Source of the DNA: Sulfurospirillum sp964441765
GTDB lineage: Bacteria; Campylobacterota; Campylobacteria; Campylobacterales; Sulfurospirillaceae
Assembly: GCA_964441765.1 (NCBI GenBank)
Contig: CAYTVI010000001.1
Location: forward strand, 28,734-92,733
DNA length: 64,000 nucleotides
Reading direction: 5' to 3'
Shown one piece after another: positions 54,080 through 63,491 of the stretch. The notes beneath the pieces were generated by a model that ran no database searches, was not told the DNA's origin, and was given only the letters and a program-made list of their open reading frames with translations. The translations under genes and the position numbers were made by a program. The first letter of the stretch is position 1; every line of letters begins with the position of its first letter.

Positions 54080-55358
54080 GTTCAACATTTCCAATAGAGC
54101 TTAAAAGCTCAATAAAATTAGGGAAAGAGGTATTAATGCATTCGATATCTTCTATGTTCATAGCTGTTTTTGTCCCAGCAATTGCAAAGCTCATCGCGAT
54201 ACGGTGGTCACCATAACTGTTAATGGTAGCACTCTTAAGCATTCCACCATTTACGTCATAGCCATCTTCAAACTCATCGACTTCGATACCACACAGACGT
54301 AAATTTTTAACAACGCTAGAGATTCTATCACTCTCTTTAACACGAAGTTCTTGAGCATTTTTAACCGTACTTTTTCCGCTTGCACATGCAAAAGCGATGG
54401 AAAGAGCTGGAAGTTCATCAATCAGCCATGCAATATTTTCTTCTACAGTAACGCCCCTCAAAGGTGCTCCCGTGATGATAATATCGCCAACGCTTTCATA
54501 CAAGCTCTCTTTTTCAATAAATTCGACCTTAGCTCCCATGCGTGCTAAAACCTTGTACGCTTCAATGCGCGTTGGATTTAACAGCATATTGTGCAATGTT
54601 ACCGAGCTTCCCTCATGAATCGCCGCAGCAACCGCAAAGAAAAATCCACTGGATGGATCGCTAGGCACACTGATATTTAAAGGCTCCAAGGGAGCAAGTT
54701 GAGGGTGAATCGTTACATGTAAACCTTGCGAAATCACATTTGCACCCATACCTCTGAGCATTCGCTCACTATGGTCACGGCTCAATTCTGGCTCGCAAAA
54801 CGTTGAAACGCCATCAGCTTGGAGTGCCGCTAAGATAAGTGCACTTTTCACCTGTGCGGAAGATATTTTACTCTCATACTGAAACGCTTTGAGTTTTTGT
54901 CCTCGTATGCTTAAAGGGGCATAATTGCCCTCACTTCTTCCATCAATCATCGCGCCAATAGAGCGAAGTGGGTCTGCCACACGTCGCATAGGACGAGAAC
55001 AGAGGTATTTGTCGCCATAGAGCACAAAAAAGCCTTGGCATGAGGAGAGAAATCCCATGAGCAAACGTATCGCCGTTCCAGAATTTCCACAATCTAAGAT
55101 AGCAGCAGGCTCACGGAGCTGTTCAGGCGGTGTAATCACCATCGTGCCATCGCTCTCATGATGAACACGCGCCCCTAACATCTGTGCAATATTCAAAGTA
55201 CACAGTGTATCTTCAGCTTGAAGGTAATTTTTAATCAATGAGGGTTTTGCACACAAAAGAGAAAAAATAGCACAACGATGCGAAATAGATTTATCACTCG
55301 CAATCGTACTAATCTCTAAAGAAAAATTCCCTCGTGGATTTACATGTAATGTTTTCAT
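54069..55358 (-). CDS. aroA: 3-phosphoshikimate 1-carboxyvinyltransferase (EPSP synthase)
   Basis: Sixth step of the shikimate pathway: joins PEP and shikimate-3-phosphate. The 429-aa protein has SDKSISHRCAI near the N-terminus, LDCGNSGTAIRLLMG and RPMRRVADPLRSIGA, and a C-terminal DHRIAMSFAIAG, all substrate-binding landmarks. Two palindrome copies lie within it (54713-54722 and 55340-55349, the second near the start, read as TLHVNP). Start overlaps the pheT stop by 4 bases. Confidence 0.96.
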   Translation of the reverse strand: MKTLHVNPRGNFSLEISTIASDKSISHRCAIFSLLCAKPSLIKNYLQAEDTLCTLNIAQMLGARVHHESDGTMVITPPEQLREPAAILDCGNSGTAIRLLMGFLSSCQGFFVLYGDKYLCSRPMRRVADPLRSIGAMIDGRSEGNYAPLSIRGQKLKAFQYESKISSAQVKSALILAALQADGVSTFCEPELSRDHSERMLRGMGANVISQGLHVTIHPQLAPLEPLNISVPSDPSSGFFFAVAAAIHEGSSVTLHNMLLNPTRIEAYKVLARMGAKVEFIEKESLYESVGDIIITGAPLRGVTVEENIAWLIDELPALSIAFACASGKSTVKNAQELRVKESDRISSVVKNLRLCGIEVDEFEDGYDVNGGMLKSATINSYGDHRIAMSFAIAGTKTAMNIEDIECINTSFPNFIELLSSIGNVEHGD

Positions 55359-57351
55359 CGCAAATTAATTCCAAAGGTTGCTTTGAGTTTTGATAAAAGT
55401 GCTTCTATCATAGTTGCAATATTTTCTTCTTCTAACGTTCTTTCATTGGATTGAAACTGTAACTTCAGTGTCAAGCTCATCATATCCCCAAAACTCTCAT
55501 GGTGATAGATATCGATAGCCGNNNNNNNNNNNNNNNNNNNNNNNNNNNNNNNNNNNNNNNNNNNNNNNNNNNNNNNNNNNNNNNNNNNNNNNNNNNNNNN
55601 NNNNNNNNNNNNNNNNNNNNNTCCACGCGATTTGCATCAAAGACACTCCCCACTTCAAACAAAGCCACACGCTTTTTACCAAATTTGATATTTTGACTGA
55701 TAGCATTTAAAATATTTGGAATTAACGATGAACGCAAAGTATTGAGCTCACTCGTGATAGGATTGGCAACATCCAAGTTTTCGGACAATGTGGCTAAACC
55801 AAAGCGTTTCAATTTAGACGCATCATCAAAAACAAAATGAAGGGTTTCAAAAAAACCAACCGCAGCTGCTTTGTGTCGATACATCAGTCGTTTTTTAAAA
55901 TTAAGGTATGGTTGATTGATTTTTGATTTTTCTGCAAAAATATAAGGTTTTGAGGTAATATTATCAATCCCCACGATACGCACAATCTCTTCACAAATGT
56001 CTTGAACATTAATCACATCCGCGCGGAAAAGGGGTACTTTGGCATTAATCACATCTTGTTCAAACGCAAAATTGACCTCAAAACCAAGCTGTTTTAAAAT
56101 TTTAATCACACGATTTTTAGGAATTTCTTCCCCAATCATACGCGTTAATTCACTGTGATGAATCGTGATAATACGCTCTTTTGGCTCTTTTGCAACGTGT
56201 TGTGCATCGGCATAAGAGATGATGCGTGAAGAGTGCGTGAGTGTTTTGAAAAAATAATTCAATCCAAACGCCAAATCAGGCTCACTTCCCCTAGAAGAAC
56301 GATATAAATGTCTATCTGCACCCAGTTTTAAATTGGCACTTTTTTCGGCAATAAAATCAGGATGCGTGTAATTGGCTTCAACAATAATACGCTTATCCGC
56401 AACCGTTGCCTTGCAAGCGTCCATCTGTGCGATACCTGTTATGGCGACTTTATTTCCTTGCCCAAAAACGGCATCTAAACCATGCTCATCTTTTGCGATA
56501 GTGATTTTTGCCTTATCTTCTTTATCACCAAAACAGCTGTGATTATAAGCACGCAATAAAACGCCGGTAACAAAGGTTGAATAATCAACCAATTTTCCAA
56601 GCAAACACTCATTGCTCACTTCTGCCCAGCCTAAGCGCAATTGAATAAGCAGAGGAACGTCAATGGATTCATTATCAAAAACTTTGTACATGTAAGCGCC
56701 ACTTAGACCTTCCGCACCATTTACATGTAAAACACGTCCCACTCCTGGTTTATTTTCTTCTTCTTCTTCAACACTCAACGCTTTAACTTCAACATCAAAA
56801 AAGACACTCAAATCACGGGCTACGCCATACACACTTTGGCAATCCCCCCGATTTGGCGTTAATCCAATTTCAATCACATCGTCATTTAAAAGTGGGTATT
56901 GGCTCAAAGGTTTACCGATAACTAATTCCCCAATACTTTTATCTAAAATCATAATACCATCATTGATTTTTGGAAGTCCTAGTTCAGTGGAAGAACAAAT
57001 CATCCCACAAGATTCCACATCCCGCAATTTTGCTTTTTTAATCTTAAGACCGCCTGGTAATTCAGCCCCTATCAAAGCGACTGCCACCATTTGTCCTGCG
57101 GCTACATTTTTAGCACCACAAACGATTTGTTGAACACTATCACCCACATTGACGTGGCAGACATTAAGTTTATCTGCATTAGGATGTTTTTCGCAACTTA
57201 CAACGTGACCAACAACAACATGCTCAGGAATACGCACTTTTTCAATGCCATCCACTTCAAGTCCAATCGCATTCAGTGCTACGCTGATACGCTCTGTTTC
57301 TTGTGCATGTACATCAATCCATTCATTTAACCACTGCTTTGTTACTATCAT
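55355..57351 (-). CDS. pheT: Phenylalanyl-tRNA synthetase beta chain (interrupted by assembly gap)
   Basis: Beta subunit of the tetrameric enzyme that charges tRNA-Phe. Before the gap: tRNA-binding domain (VSCEKHPNADKLNVCHV), B3/4 editing domain, B5 and part of the core. After the gap, 55521-55355 encodes the C-terminal anticodon-binding end (FGDMMSLTLKLQF, ending ATFGINLR), but in a different frame from the upstream part, so the 100 N is not the real length. About 632 residues are visible; family length (about 770-780) implies roughly 430 bases are missing. The stop overlaps aroA by 4 bases. Confidence 0.93.
55522..55621. other. Assembly gap (100 N) inside pheT
   Basis: Exactly 100 N; the flanks do not overlap. 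The two sides are in different frames, so the true gap length is not 1 modulo 3, and is probably near 430 bases by comparison with normal PheT length. Confidence 0.97.
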
Positions 57352-58340
57352 CTAAATTGCTCCAATAATCTCAAATCACCCTCAAAAAGCGAACGCAAAT
57401 CCGGCACACGGTGTAACAACATCGCAAAGCGCTCTACGCCCAGACCAAAAGCATATCCGCTCACATCTTTGTATCCAACCGCCTTAAAGACGTTAGGATC
57501 AACCACGCCACAGCCTAAAACCTCAAGCCATCCCGTGTGTGAACAGACACGACATCCTTCACCTTTACAGAAAATACAGCTAATATCAACTTCCGCACTA
57601 GGTTCTGTGAAAGGGAAAAAGCTTGGACGGAAACGAACGGTTACATCGCCAAACATATGCTTCAAAAAGTCTTCTAAAATAAATTTCAGATTTGCAAATG
57701 AGACTTCGCCACTTTTATCAACCACTAACCCTTCTACTTGATGAAACATCGGCGTATGGGTAATATCAAAATCTCGTCTAAAAACAGCCCCTGGACAAAT
57801 CATACGAATCGGAGGCTTTGAAGAGAGCATGGTACGAATTTGAACCGGTGAAGTGTGTGTACGAAGAAGCATTGAATCATTAAAATAAAATGTGTCTTGC
57901 ATATCGCGTGCTGGGTGGTATTTTGGAAGGTTGAGTGCTTCAAAGTTGTGAAAATCATCTTCGACCAAGGGACCTTCTTCAATAGAAAAGTTCATACTGA
58001 CAAAATACTCGATGATTTTATCCATCGTGTCCATCACGGGGTGAAGCGCACCAGCTGAGCTTTCTTGATTGAAAAGCGTTACATCAACACTGCTTTTTTT
58101 CATCTCTTCTTCAACCATAATAGCTTCAAGAAGTGTCTTTTTAGCGTTTAAAAGCTCTAAAAATTTCTCTTTGTTTGTATTGAGATTTTGTGCAAACGCT
58201 TTTTTCTCTTCTCCATCAAGCTTTTTGAGCTCTTCAAACTGAGCTGCAAAATGACCCTTTTTCCCAAATAAAGCAACACGTTGTTTTTCTAATTCACCAA
58301 GCGATGTACACGAGGCAATCGTACTTTCTATCTCTTTCAA
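57348..58340 (-). CDS. pheS: Phenylalanyl-tRNA synthetase alpha chain
   Basis: Catalytic subunit of the PheRS tetramer. The class II motifs are motif 2 GAVFRRDFDITHTPMFHQVEG and motif 3 GYAFGLGVERFAMLLH near the C-terminus, with a metal-site-like CIFCKGEGCRVC in between. The start is uncertain: TTG 58340 has GGAAGG at a proper distance, whereas ATG 58355 has no Shine-Dalgarno and lies only nine bases after the -10. I chose TTG 58340 (330 aa). It overlaps pheT by 4 bases. Confidence 0.94.
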   Translation of the reverse strand: MKEIESTIASCTSLGELEKQRVALFGKKGHFAAQFEELKKLDGEEKKAFAQNLNTNKEKFLELLNAKKTLLEAIMVEEEMKKSSVDVTLFNQESSAGALHPVMDTMDKIIEYFVSMNFSIEEGPLVEDDFHNFEALNLPKYHPARDMQDTFYFNDSMLLRTHTSPVQIRTMLSSKPPIRMICPGAVFRRDFDITHTPMFHQVEGLVVDKSGEVSFANLKFILEDFLKHMFGDVTVRFRPSFFPFTEPSAEVDISCIFCKGEGCRVCSHTGWLEVLGCGVVDPNVFKAVGYKDVSGYAFGLGVERFAMLLHRVPDLRSLFEGDLRLLEQFR

Positions 58341-58363
58341 GGCTTTACCTTCCATAGACGTTT

Positions 58364-58369
58364 ATTATA
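58364..58369 (-). promoter_or_regulatory. pheS-pheT promoter -10
   Basis: Perfect TATAAT on the minus strand, positioned so that transcription would begin near 58357, just ahead of or within the first potential ATG; no good -35 is visible. The divergent HIT gene begins at 58441. Confidence 0.55.
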
Positions 58370-58440
58370 ATGGCTCATTTTAGTAAAACTTTAATTATAA
58401 AAGGTTAAAATCATTATAAAATCAACCATGAGGAGTTGTA

Positions 58441-58797
58441 ATGACCATCTTTAGCAAAATCGTGAGTGGTGAAATTCCCTGCAATAAAGTCGATGAAAAT
58501 GAAAATTTTTTAGCTTTCCATGATATCAATCCCAAAGCTCCCGTGCATATTCTAATTATTCCCAAAAAAGAATACAAAAACTTTCAAGAGGTTGACCCTG
58601 AAATTATGGCTGATATGACACGTTTTATCCAGCGTGTTGCGAAGTTAATGGGGCTTGATGAAGGTGGTTATCGGCTGATTACCAATAATGGAAGTGATGG
58701 CGGACAAGAGGTATTTCATTTGCACTTTCACCTCTTAGGTGGTGCTAAACTTGCTTGGAATCATCTCTGCGACGCAGATACGAAAAATTATCTCTAA
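58441..58797 (+). CDS. HIT-family nucleotide-binding protein (HinT-like)
   Basis: 118-aa histidine triad protein, purine nucleoside phosphoramidase type. It starts IFSKIVSGEIPCNKV and has the triad in EVFHLHFHLLGG near residue 100. Start follows AGGAG. It is divergent from pheS, the same arrangement as C. jejuni Cj0898. A terminator hairpin follows. Confidence 0.93.
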   Translation: MTIFSKIVSGEIPCNKVDENENFLAFHDINPKAPVHILIIPKKEYKNFQEVDPEIMADMTRFIQRVAKLMGLDEGGYRLITNNGSDGGQEVFHLHFHLLGGAKLAWNHLCDADTKNYL

Positions 58798-58805
58798 TAA
58801 TGAAA

Positions 58806-58829
58806 AGGGTTTGGATGCGACCAAACCCT
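58806..58829 (+). terminator. Terminator after the HIT gene
   Basis: Arms AGGGTTTGG (58806-58814) and CCAAACCCT (58821-58829) pair perfectly with a 6-base loop, followed by GACTTTC and a TTACATGTAA copy at 58838-58847, then the convergent argH stop. Confidence 0.75.
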
Positions 58830-58850
58830 GACTTTCTTTACATGTAAAAA

Positions 58851-60236
58851 CTATTTTCGACTTTTCATCCACGCTTCAAAGATTTCAAGCTGTTTGCACG
58901 TTGACGCTGTTGCTGTTCCACCTTGCGATGTTCTCGCATTCATCGAATTTTCAAGGGAAAGGTATGGCAACACATCTTCTCCGATGCGCTCATCTACTTT
59001 TTGCAGCTCTTCTACACTTAAATGACTCAAATCCACATTTAAACTCTCCGCATGTGCAACCGCGCGCCCTGTAATAAAATGCGCTTCACGGAAAGGAATA
59101 TTGCATTTTTGCACCAAATAATCCGCCAAATCAGTCGCACTCAAATGCCCTACTTCACACGCTTGGCGCATTTTATCGCTGTTAACACTCATCGTACGAA
59201 CGGCTTCTTTTAAGATATTAATCGACATAAACGCTGTTTCAACACTGTCAAACACACCCTCTTTGTCTTCTTGCATATCTTTATTGTACGCTAAAGGGAG
59301 TCCTTTTAAAACGGTGAGTAAAGAGATAAGATTGCCATTGACGCGTCCTGTTTTTCCACGAAGAAGCTCAGGAACATCAGGGTTTTTTTTCTGTGGCATA
59401 ATGGAACTTCCTGTTGAGTATTCATCACTTAAGGTGACAAATTTAAACTCATAGCTCGACCATAAAATAAGCTCTTCTGCGAAACGAGAGATATGCATCA
59501 TGGTTGTTGCGATATTAAAAAGAATTTCAAGAGCAAAATCTCTATCGCTAACAGTATCCAAACAATTCACACTCACACTATCAAAACCAAGTGCTTTTGC
59601 CACAGCTTCTCTGTCGATATTGTGTGGCGTTCCTGCCAATGCGGCACAGCCTAAAGGAAGAACATTATGTCTTTCATAAGAACTCTCAAAACGCTCAATA
59701 TCTCGTTTAAACATCGCGACATACGCTAAAAGATGAAACGCGAAATTGATAGGTTGCGCATGTTGGAGGTGTGTCATCCCTGGAAGCAATGTTGTCGTAT
59801 GCTCTTTAGACATATCTAATAATACTTCAATTAATGCTTCTAGCGCATTGACCAAAATACGATTGTGCTTTTGAACGTATTGTCTAAAATCAACGGCGAC
59901 TTGGTCATTTCGACTGCGTGCTGTATGCAAACGTTTCCCAGCTTCGCCAATCAGCTCAATCAAACGTGTCTCAACCGACATGTGAATATCTTCATGGGCA
60001 ATATCAAATACAAATGTTCCTGCTTCAATCTCGCCTTTAATTTGCAAAAGCCCTTGCGCAATCTGCGCCGCTTCTTCTTGCGTTAAGATACCTTGTTTTG
60101 CGAGCATTGCGGAATGTGCGATGGAACCTTTAATATCTTCTTCGTACAACTTCTGATCAAAAGGAAGCGACGCATTAAATTCATCTAGCAGTTTGGCACC
60201 ACTTTTGGCAAATCTGCCAGACCATAGTTTTGACAT
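58851..60236 (-). CDS. argH: Argininosuccinate lyase
   Basis: Last step of arginine synthesis: argininosuccinate to arginine and fumarate. The 461-aa protein belongs to the fumarase/aspartase superfamily; its signature GSSIMPQKKNPD is at about residue 277 and the catalytic-His segment TPGMTHLQHAQPIN-like (LPGMTHLQHAQPIN) is at about residue 155. Its Shine-Dalgarno AAAAGG falls inside the left terminal repeat of the 60243-60507 element. argH, pckA and the biotin protein follow C. jejuni order. Confidence 0.97.
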   Translation of the reverse strand: MSKLWSGRFAKSGAKLLDEFNASLPFDQKLYEEDIKGSIAHSAMLAKQGILTQEEAAQIAQGLLQIKGEIEAGTFVFDIAHEDIHMSVETRLIELIGEAGKRLHTARSRNDQVAVDFRQYVQKHNRILVNALEALIEVLLDMSKEHTTTLLPGMTHLQHAQPINFAFHLLAYVAMFKRDIERFESSYERHNVLPLGCAALAGTPHNIDREAVAKALGFDSVSVNCLDTVSDRDFALEILFNIATTMMHISRFAEELILWSSYEFKFVTLSDEYSTGSSIMPQKKNPDVPELLRGKTGRVNGNLISLLTVLKGLPLAYNKDMQEDKEGVFDSVETAFMSINILKEAVRTMSVNSDKMRQACEVGHLSATDLADYLVQKCNIPFREAHFITGRAVAHAESLNVDLSHLSVEELQKVDERIGEDVLPYLSLENSMNARTSQGGTATASTCKQLEIFEAWMKSRK

Positions 60237-60242
60237 ATTAAA

Positions 60243-60507
60243 TACCTTTTCATAATAAATAAAACCTTTTGATGAAAGGCTTTTGCTTTAGCTTCTAGGC
60301 AAATTTTTGATAGCTTGCTTTTCTTGCAAGTTGAAAAAATTTAACGACGAAGATGAGGCAAAAACCTTTCACCCATAGGGCATTTAAAAAAGAGCGTATC
60401 TACTTCGTTAAATTTTTTTGATTTACAATACGTAAACCTTCAAAAATCTGCCTTGTATCTACACTCTTTTTTAAATGTCAAAAAGTGTTATTTATTATGA
60501 AAAGGTA
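60243..60507. repeat. 265-base element with 20-bp perfect terminal inverted repeats and interleaved internal repeats
   Basis: It occupies nearly all of the 340-base space between pckA and argH and contains no ORF. Ends: TACCTTTTCATAATAAATAA (60243-60262) and its exact reverse complement (60488-60507). Internal pairs: 60297-60310 with 60440-60453 (13/14), 60334-60347 with 60405-60418 (14/14), 60381-60394 with 60464-60477 (14/14), and 60273-60286 with 60358-60371 (13/14). The first two nest; the others cross them, so a single hairpin cannot satisfy all. It may be a transposed sequence (MITE) or a structured RNA. Confidence 0.7.
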
Positions 60508-60540
60508 CTTCAATCTCCTTGGAATGTGTAAAAAAGAAGT

Positions 60541-60564
60541 AAAGAGATTTTTTCAAATCTCTTT
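60541..60564 (-). terminator. Terminator after pckA
   Basis: Arms AAAGAGATTT (60541-60550) and AAATCTCTTT (60555-60564) pair perfectly over 10 bp; a palindrome copy (60563-60572) shares its edge. On the minus strand a T-rich stretch follows. Confidence 0.75.
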
Positions 60565-60575
60565 ACATGTAAGGA

Positions 60576-62153
60576 TTATAATTTAGGGCCAGCGCTTGAA
60601 AAATCAGACTCTGGTGTAATGTATTTTTTGAAATTATCAATAAACATTTGTGCTAACTCATCACGTGTCGCATCGTATAAACTTTTATTTTCCCATGTTT
60701 GACGTGGATTTAAAATCTCTGTTGGCACACCTGCAAGTTCTTTTGGCGTTTGGATTCCAAAAACTGGAATAGCTTCAAACTCACTCTCTTCGATACTCCC
60801 GTCTAAAATCGCATTAATACACGCACGAGTTGCCTTAATACTCATACGCTTTCCAATACCATAACTTCCGCCACTCCAACCCGTATTAACCAAATAAACA
60901 TCAACATTGTGTTTTTCAATTTTTTCACCTAAGAGTTTGGCATAGACAGTTGGATGAAGCGGTAAAAAAGCTTCACCAAAACAAGAACTAAATGTTGCGA
61001 CTGGTTCGGTGATTCCTCGCTCAGTCCCTGCAACTTTTGCCGTATAACCACTTAAGAAGTAATACATCGCTTGCTCTTTAGTGAGTTTTGAAACCGGAGG
61101 TAAAATACCAAAAGCATCGGCTGTTAAAAAGATAATTTTTTTAGGGTGTCCTGCTTGTAAACTTGGTTCATGATTTTCAATATGATAAATAGGATACGAA
61201 ACGCGTGTATTTTCCGTTTTGGCATCACTCGCATAATTCACAACACCCTTATCATCCATCACCACATTTTCTAATAAAGCATCGCGTTTGATAGCACCAA
61301 AAATTTCTGGTTCACTGGCAGGATCAAGGTTGATACATTTTGCGTAACATCCACCTTCAAAGTTAAAGACACCCTCATCATCCCAACCATGTTCATCATC
61401 CCCAATGAGCTTTCGTCTAGGATCGGTTGAAAGGGTAGTTTTTCCCGTACCTGAAAGTCCGAAGAAAAGAGCGGTATCACCTTTTTCACCGACATTAGCG
61501 GAACAATGCATAGAAAGTTTTCCCTCAAGTGGCAACCAGTAGTTCATCATCGAGAAAATACCTTTTTTCATCTCTCCACCGTACCATGTACCACCAATAA
61601 TTGCGACATTTTCTTCCACATTAAAGACCACGAAAACATCGGAGTGAAGACCGTGTTTTTTATATTCATCATCAACGACTCTACAAGCATTGTAAACGGT
61701 AAACTCTGGTTTGAAGCTTACCAACTCAGCTTCATTAGGACGAATAAACATATTTTTTACAAAATGTGCTTGCCATGCAATTTCCGTCACAAAACGAATA
61801 CTTTTTCGACTTGCCAAACTTCCACCACTGAAGACATCTTGAATATAGATGTCTTTATTGGAAAGTTGTTTTTTTACTTTTTCAAACAGCTCATCAAAAA
61901 TCTCTTTACTGATTTTATGGTTCATCTTACCCCAAGAGATATTTTTATTTGAAGGTTCTTGGTCAACAAAATATTTATCCTTTGGACTTCGTCCTGTAAA
62001 AATACCCGTATCTACACTAAATGTACCATTACTGGTTACAGTGCCTTCGCCGTTTTTTACTTCATGCTCAAACAACTCATCATAACTGAGATTGTAGTGG
62101 ACCTTACCAATGTTGCTAAGTCCTAACTTTTCTATTTCATTAATCTTTGACAT
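60576..62153 (-). CDS. pckA: Phosphoenolpyruvate carboxykinase (ATP)
   Basis: Converts oxaloacetate and ATP to PEP, CO2 and ADP; gateway of gluconeogenesis. The 525-aa protein has the P-loop FGLSGTGKTTLS (about residue 230), LIGDDEHGWDDEGVFNFEGG with metal and oxaloacetate ligands, and FTGRSPKDKYFV near the N-terminus. Found 25 bases after oadB, so probably cotranscribed with the oxaloacetate decarboxylase genes and acting on the same metabolite. Confidence 0.97.
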   Translation of the reverse strand: MSKINEIEKLGLSNIGKVHYNLSYDELFEHEVKNGEGTVTSNGTFSVDTGIFTGRSPKDKYFVDQEPSNKNISWGKMNHKISKEIFDELFEKVKKQLSNKDIYIQDVFSGGSLASRKSIRFVTEIAWQAHFVKNMFIRPNEAELVSFKPEFTVYNACRVVDDEYKKHGLHSDVFVVFNVEENVAIIGGTWYGGEMKKGIFSMMNYWLPLEGKLSMHCSANVGEKGDTALFFGLSGTGKTTLSTDPRRKLIGDDEHGWDDEGVFNFEGGCYAKCINLDPASEPEIFGAIKRDALLENVVMDDKGVVNYASDAKTENTRVSYPIYHIENHEPSLQAGHPKKIIFLTADAFGILPPVSKLTKEQAMYYFLSGYTAKVAGTERGITEPVATFSSCFGEAFLPLHPTVYAKLLGEKIEKHNVDVYLVNTGWSGGSYGIGKRMSIKATRACINAILDGSIEESEFEAIPVFGIQTPKELAGVPTEILNPRQTWENKSLYDATRDELAQMFIDNFKKYITPESDFSSAGPKL

Positions 62154-62177
62154 GACTGTTTTATCCCTAAAAGAGTT

Positions 62178-63482
62178 TTATTTAAAAATAGACAGCAAGA
62201 TACCTGCTGCAACTGCTGAGCCAATAACACCTGCCACGTTTGGGCCCATTGCATGCATTAAAAGCATATTAGAAGAATCTTCTTTCATCCCTTCCTTATT
62301 AGAAACGCGCGCCGCCATAGGAACAGCACTCACACCTGCTGAGCCAATAAGCGGATTGACTTTATGTTTACTAAATTTATTCATAATTTTAGCCATAATG
62401 ACACCACCCGCTGTCCCCATAGCAAAAGCGACTAATCCTAAAACAATAATTCCTAAAGTTTCAGGAACTAAAAATTTTTCAGAAGCAAGCTTTGAACCAA
62501 CAGCAAGCCCTAAGAAAATAGTCACAATATTAATGAGTGAGTTTTCCATCGTTTCAGACAATCGTTTTGCTACACCTGATTCTTTGATAAAATTCCCAAA
62601 GGCTAAAGCACCCACAAGTGGTGTTGCATCAGGAAGTAATAAGACACATAGCACCATGACAGTTATAGGAAAAAGAATTTTTTCAAGCTTGGAAACTTCA
62701 CGTAACTGCTCCATCTTAATTTGTCGCTCTTCTTTAGTTGTCAGTGCGCGCATAATAGGAGGTTGAATAATCGGAACAAGTGCCATATACGAATACGCCG
62801 CTACCGCAATGGCACCTAATAAATCTGGTGCTAATCTGCTGGCTACAAAGATAGAGGTCGGACCATCGGCTCCGCCAATAATTCCAATTGCGGCTGCTTC
62901 TTTGAGTGAAAAGTCAATAAACCCTGTATGTTGCGATAAAAATGCCGCACCAACAACCGTACCAAAAATACCCAGTTGTGCCGCACCACCTAAAAGAGCT
63001 GTCTTAGGATTAGCGAGTAATGGTCCAAAGTCTGTCATAGCGCCAACACCCATAAAAATCATCAAAGGAAAAAGCCCAGAGCTAATACCCATATTAAACA
63101 AGATACCTAAAAATCCCTCTGGTCCTGCAATATCGGCAATAGGAATATTAGCCAAGAAGCCACCAAACGCGATAGGAATTAACAGTAATGGCTCAAACCC
63201 TTTAGCAATCGCTAAATAAAAGAGTATAAAACAAATACCCATCATAATGATTCTTCCGCCACTTTGGTTAAAGGTCGAAATAACGCTACCATGAGAGATT
63301 TGACCTTCTTCTGGATTTAAGAAAGCATTGAGCCCTGTGGATTCATACAAAGATTGGAATAATTCTGTAACGCTTTTAGATTTATAATCTTGGTTTTTAT
63401 TTTCCTTGACTACCTCATCTGCGGACAGTGAGCTTACTATAAAAGATAAACCAAGAAGCATTGTAAAAATAATCTTTTTCAT
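62178..63482 (-). CDS. oadB: Sodium-pumping decarboxylase beta subunit
   Basis: 434-aa membrane subunit of the oxaloacetate (or methylmalonyl/glutaconyl) decarboxylase sodium pump family. It has an N-terminal hydrophobic segment with signal-like character, then about nine membrane helices and the motif IIGGADGPTSIFVASRLAP; decarboxylation of carboxybiotin is coupled to Na+ export. It begins 10 bases after the biotin-carrier stop. No gamma subunit is seen in the window. Whether it truly exports Na+ is inferred from the family. Confidence 0.92.
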   Translation of the reverse strand: MKKIIFTMLLGLSFIVSSLSADEVVKENKNQDYKSKSVTELFQSLYESTGLNAFLNPEEGQISHGSVISTFNQSGGRIIMMGICFILFYLAIAKGFEPLLLIPIAFGGFLANIPIADIAGPEGFLGILFNMGISSGLFPLMIFMGVGAMTDFGPLLANPKTALLGGAAQLGIFGTVVGAAFLSQHTGFIDFSLKEAAAIGIIGGADGPTSIFVASRLAPDLLGAIAVAAYSYMALVPIIQPPIMRALTTKEERQIKMEQLREVSKLEKILFPITVMVLCVLLLPDATPLVGALAFGNFIKESGVAKRLSETMENSLINIVTIFLGLAVGSKLASEKFLVPETLGIIVLGLVAFAMGTAGGVIMAKIMNKFSKHKVNPLIGSAGVSAVPMAARVSNKEGMKEDSSNMLLMHAMGPNVAGVIGSAVAAGILLSIFK

Positions 63483-63491
63483 GCGACCTCT

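Larger units (their letters stand above)
4194..60572. repeat. Dispersed TTACATGTAA palindrome family (at least 35 copies)
   Basis: Exact TTACATGTAA, mostly extended to TTTACATGTAAA. Starts: 4194, 4566, 6204, 6524, 12172, 13402, 20922, 21973, 21992, 22377, 22764, 22786, 29505, 31824, 31851, 33069, 33328, 33910, 34101, 35835, 38799, 39741, 42394, 43753, 43780, 46547, 47824, 48087, 52947, 53218, 54713, 55340, 56721, 58838, 60563. Near-matches at 25757 and 56689 are not counted. None occurs in 6534-12171 or after 60572. In genes it is read as LHVK/LHVN or as FTCK/LTCK. Confidence 0.9.
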
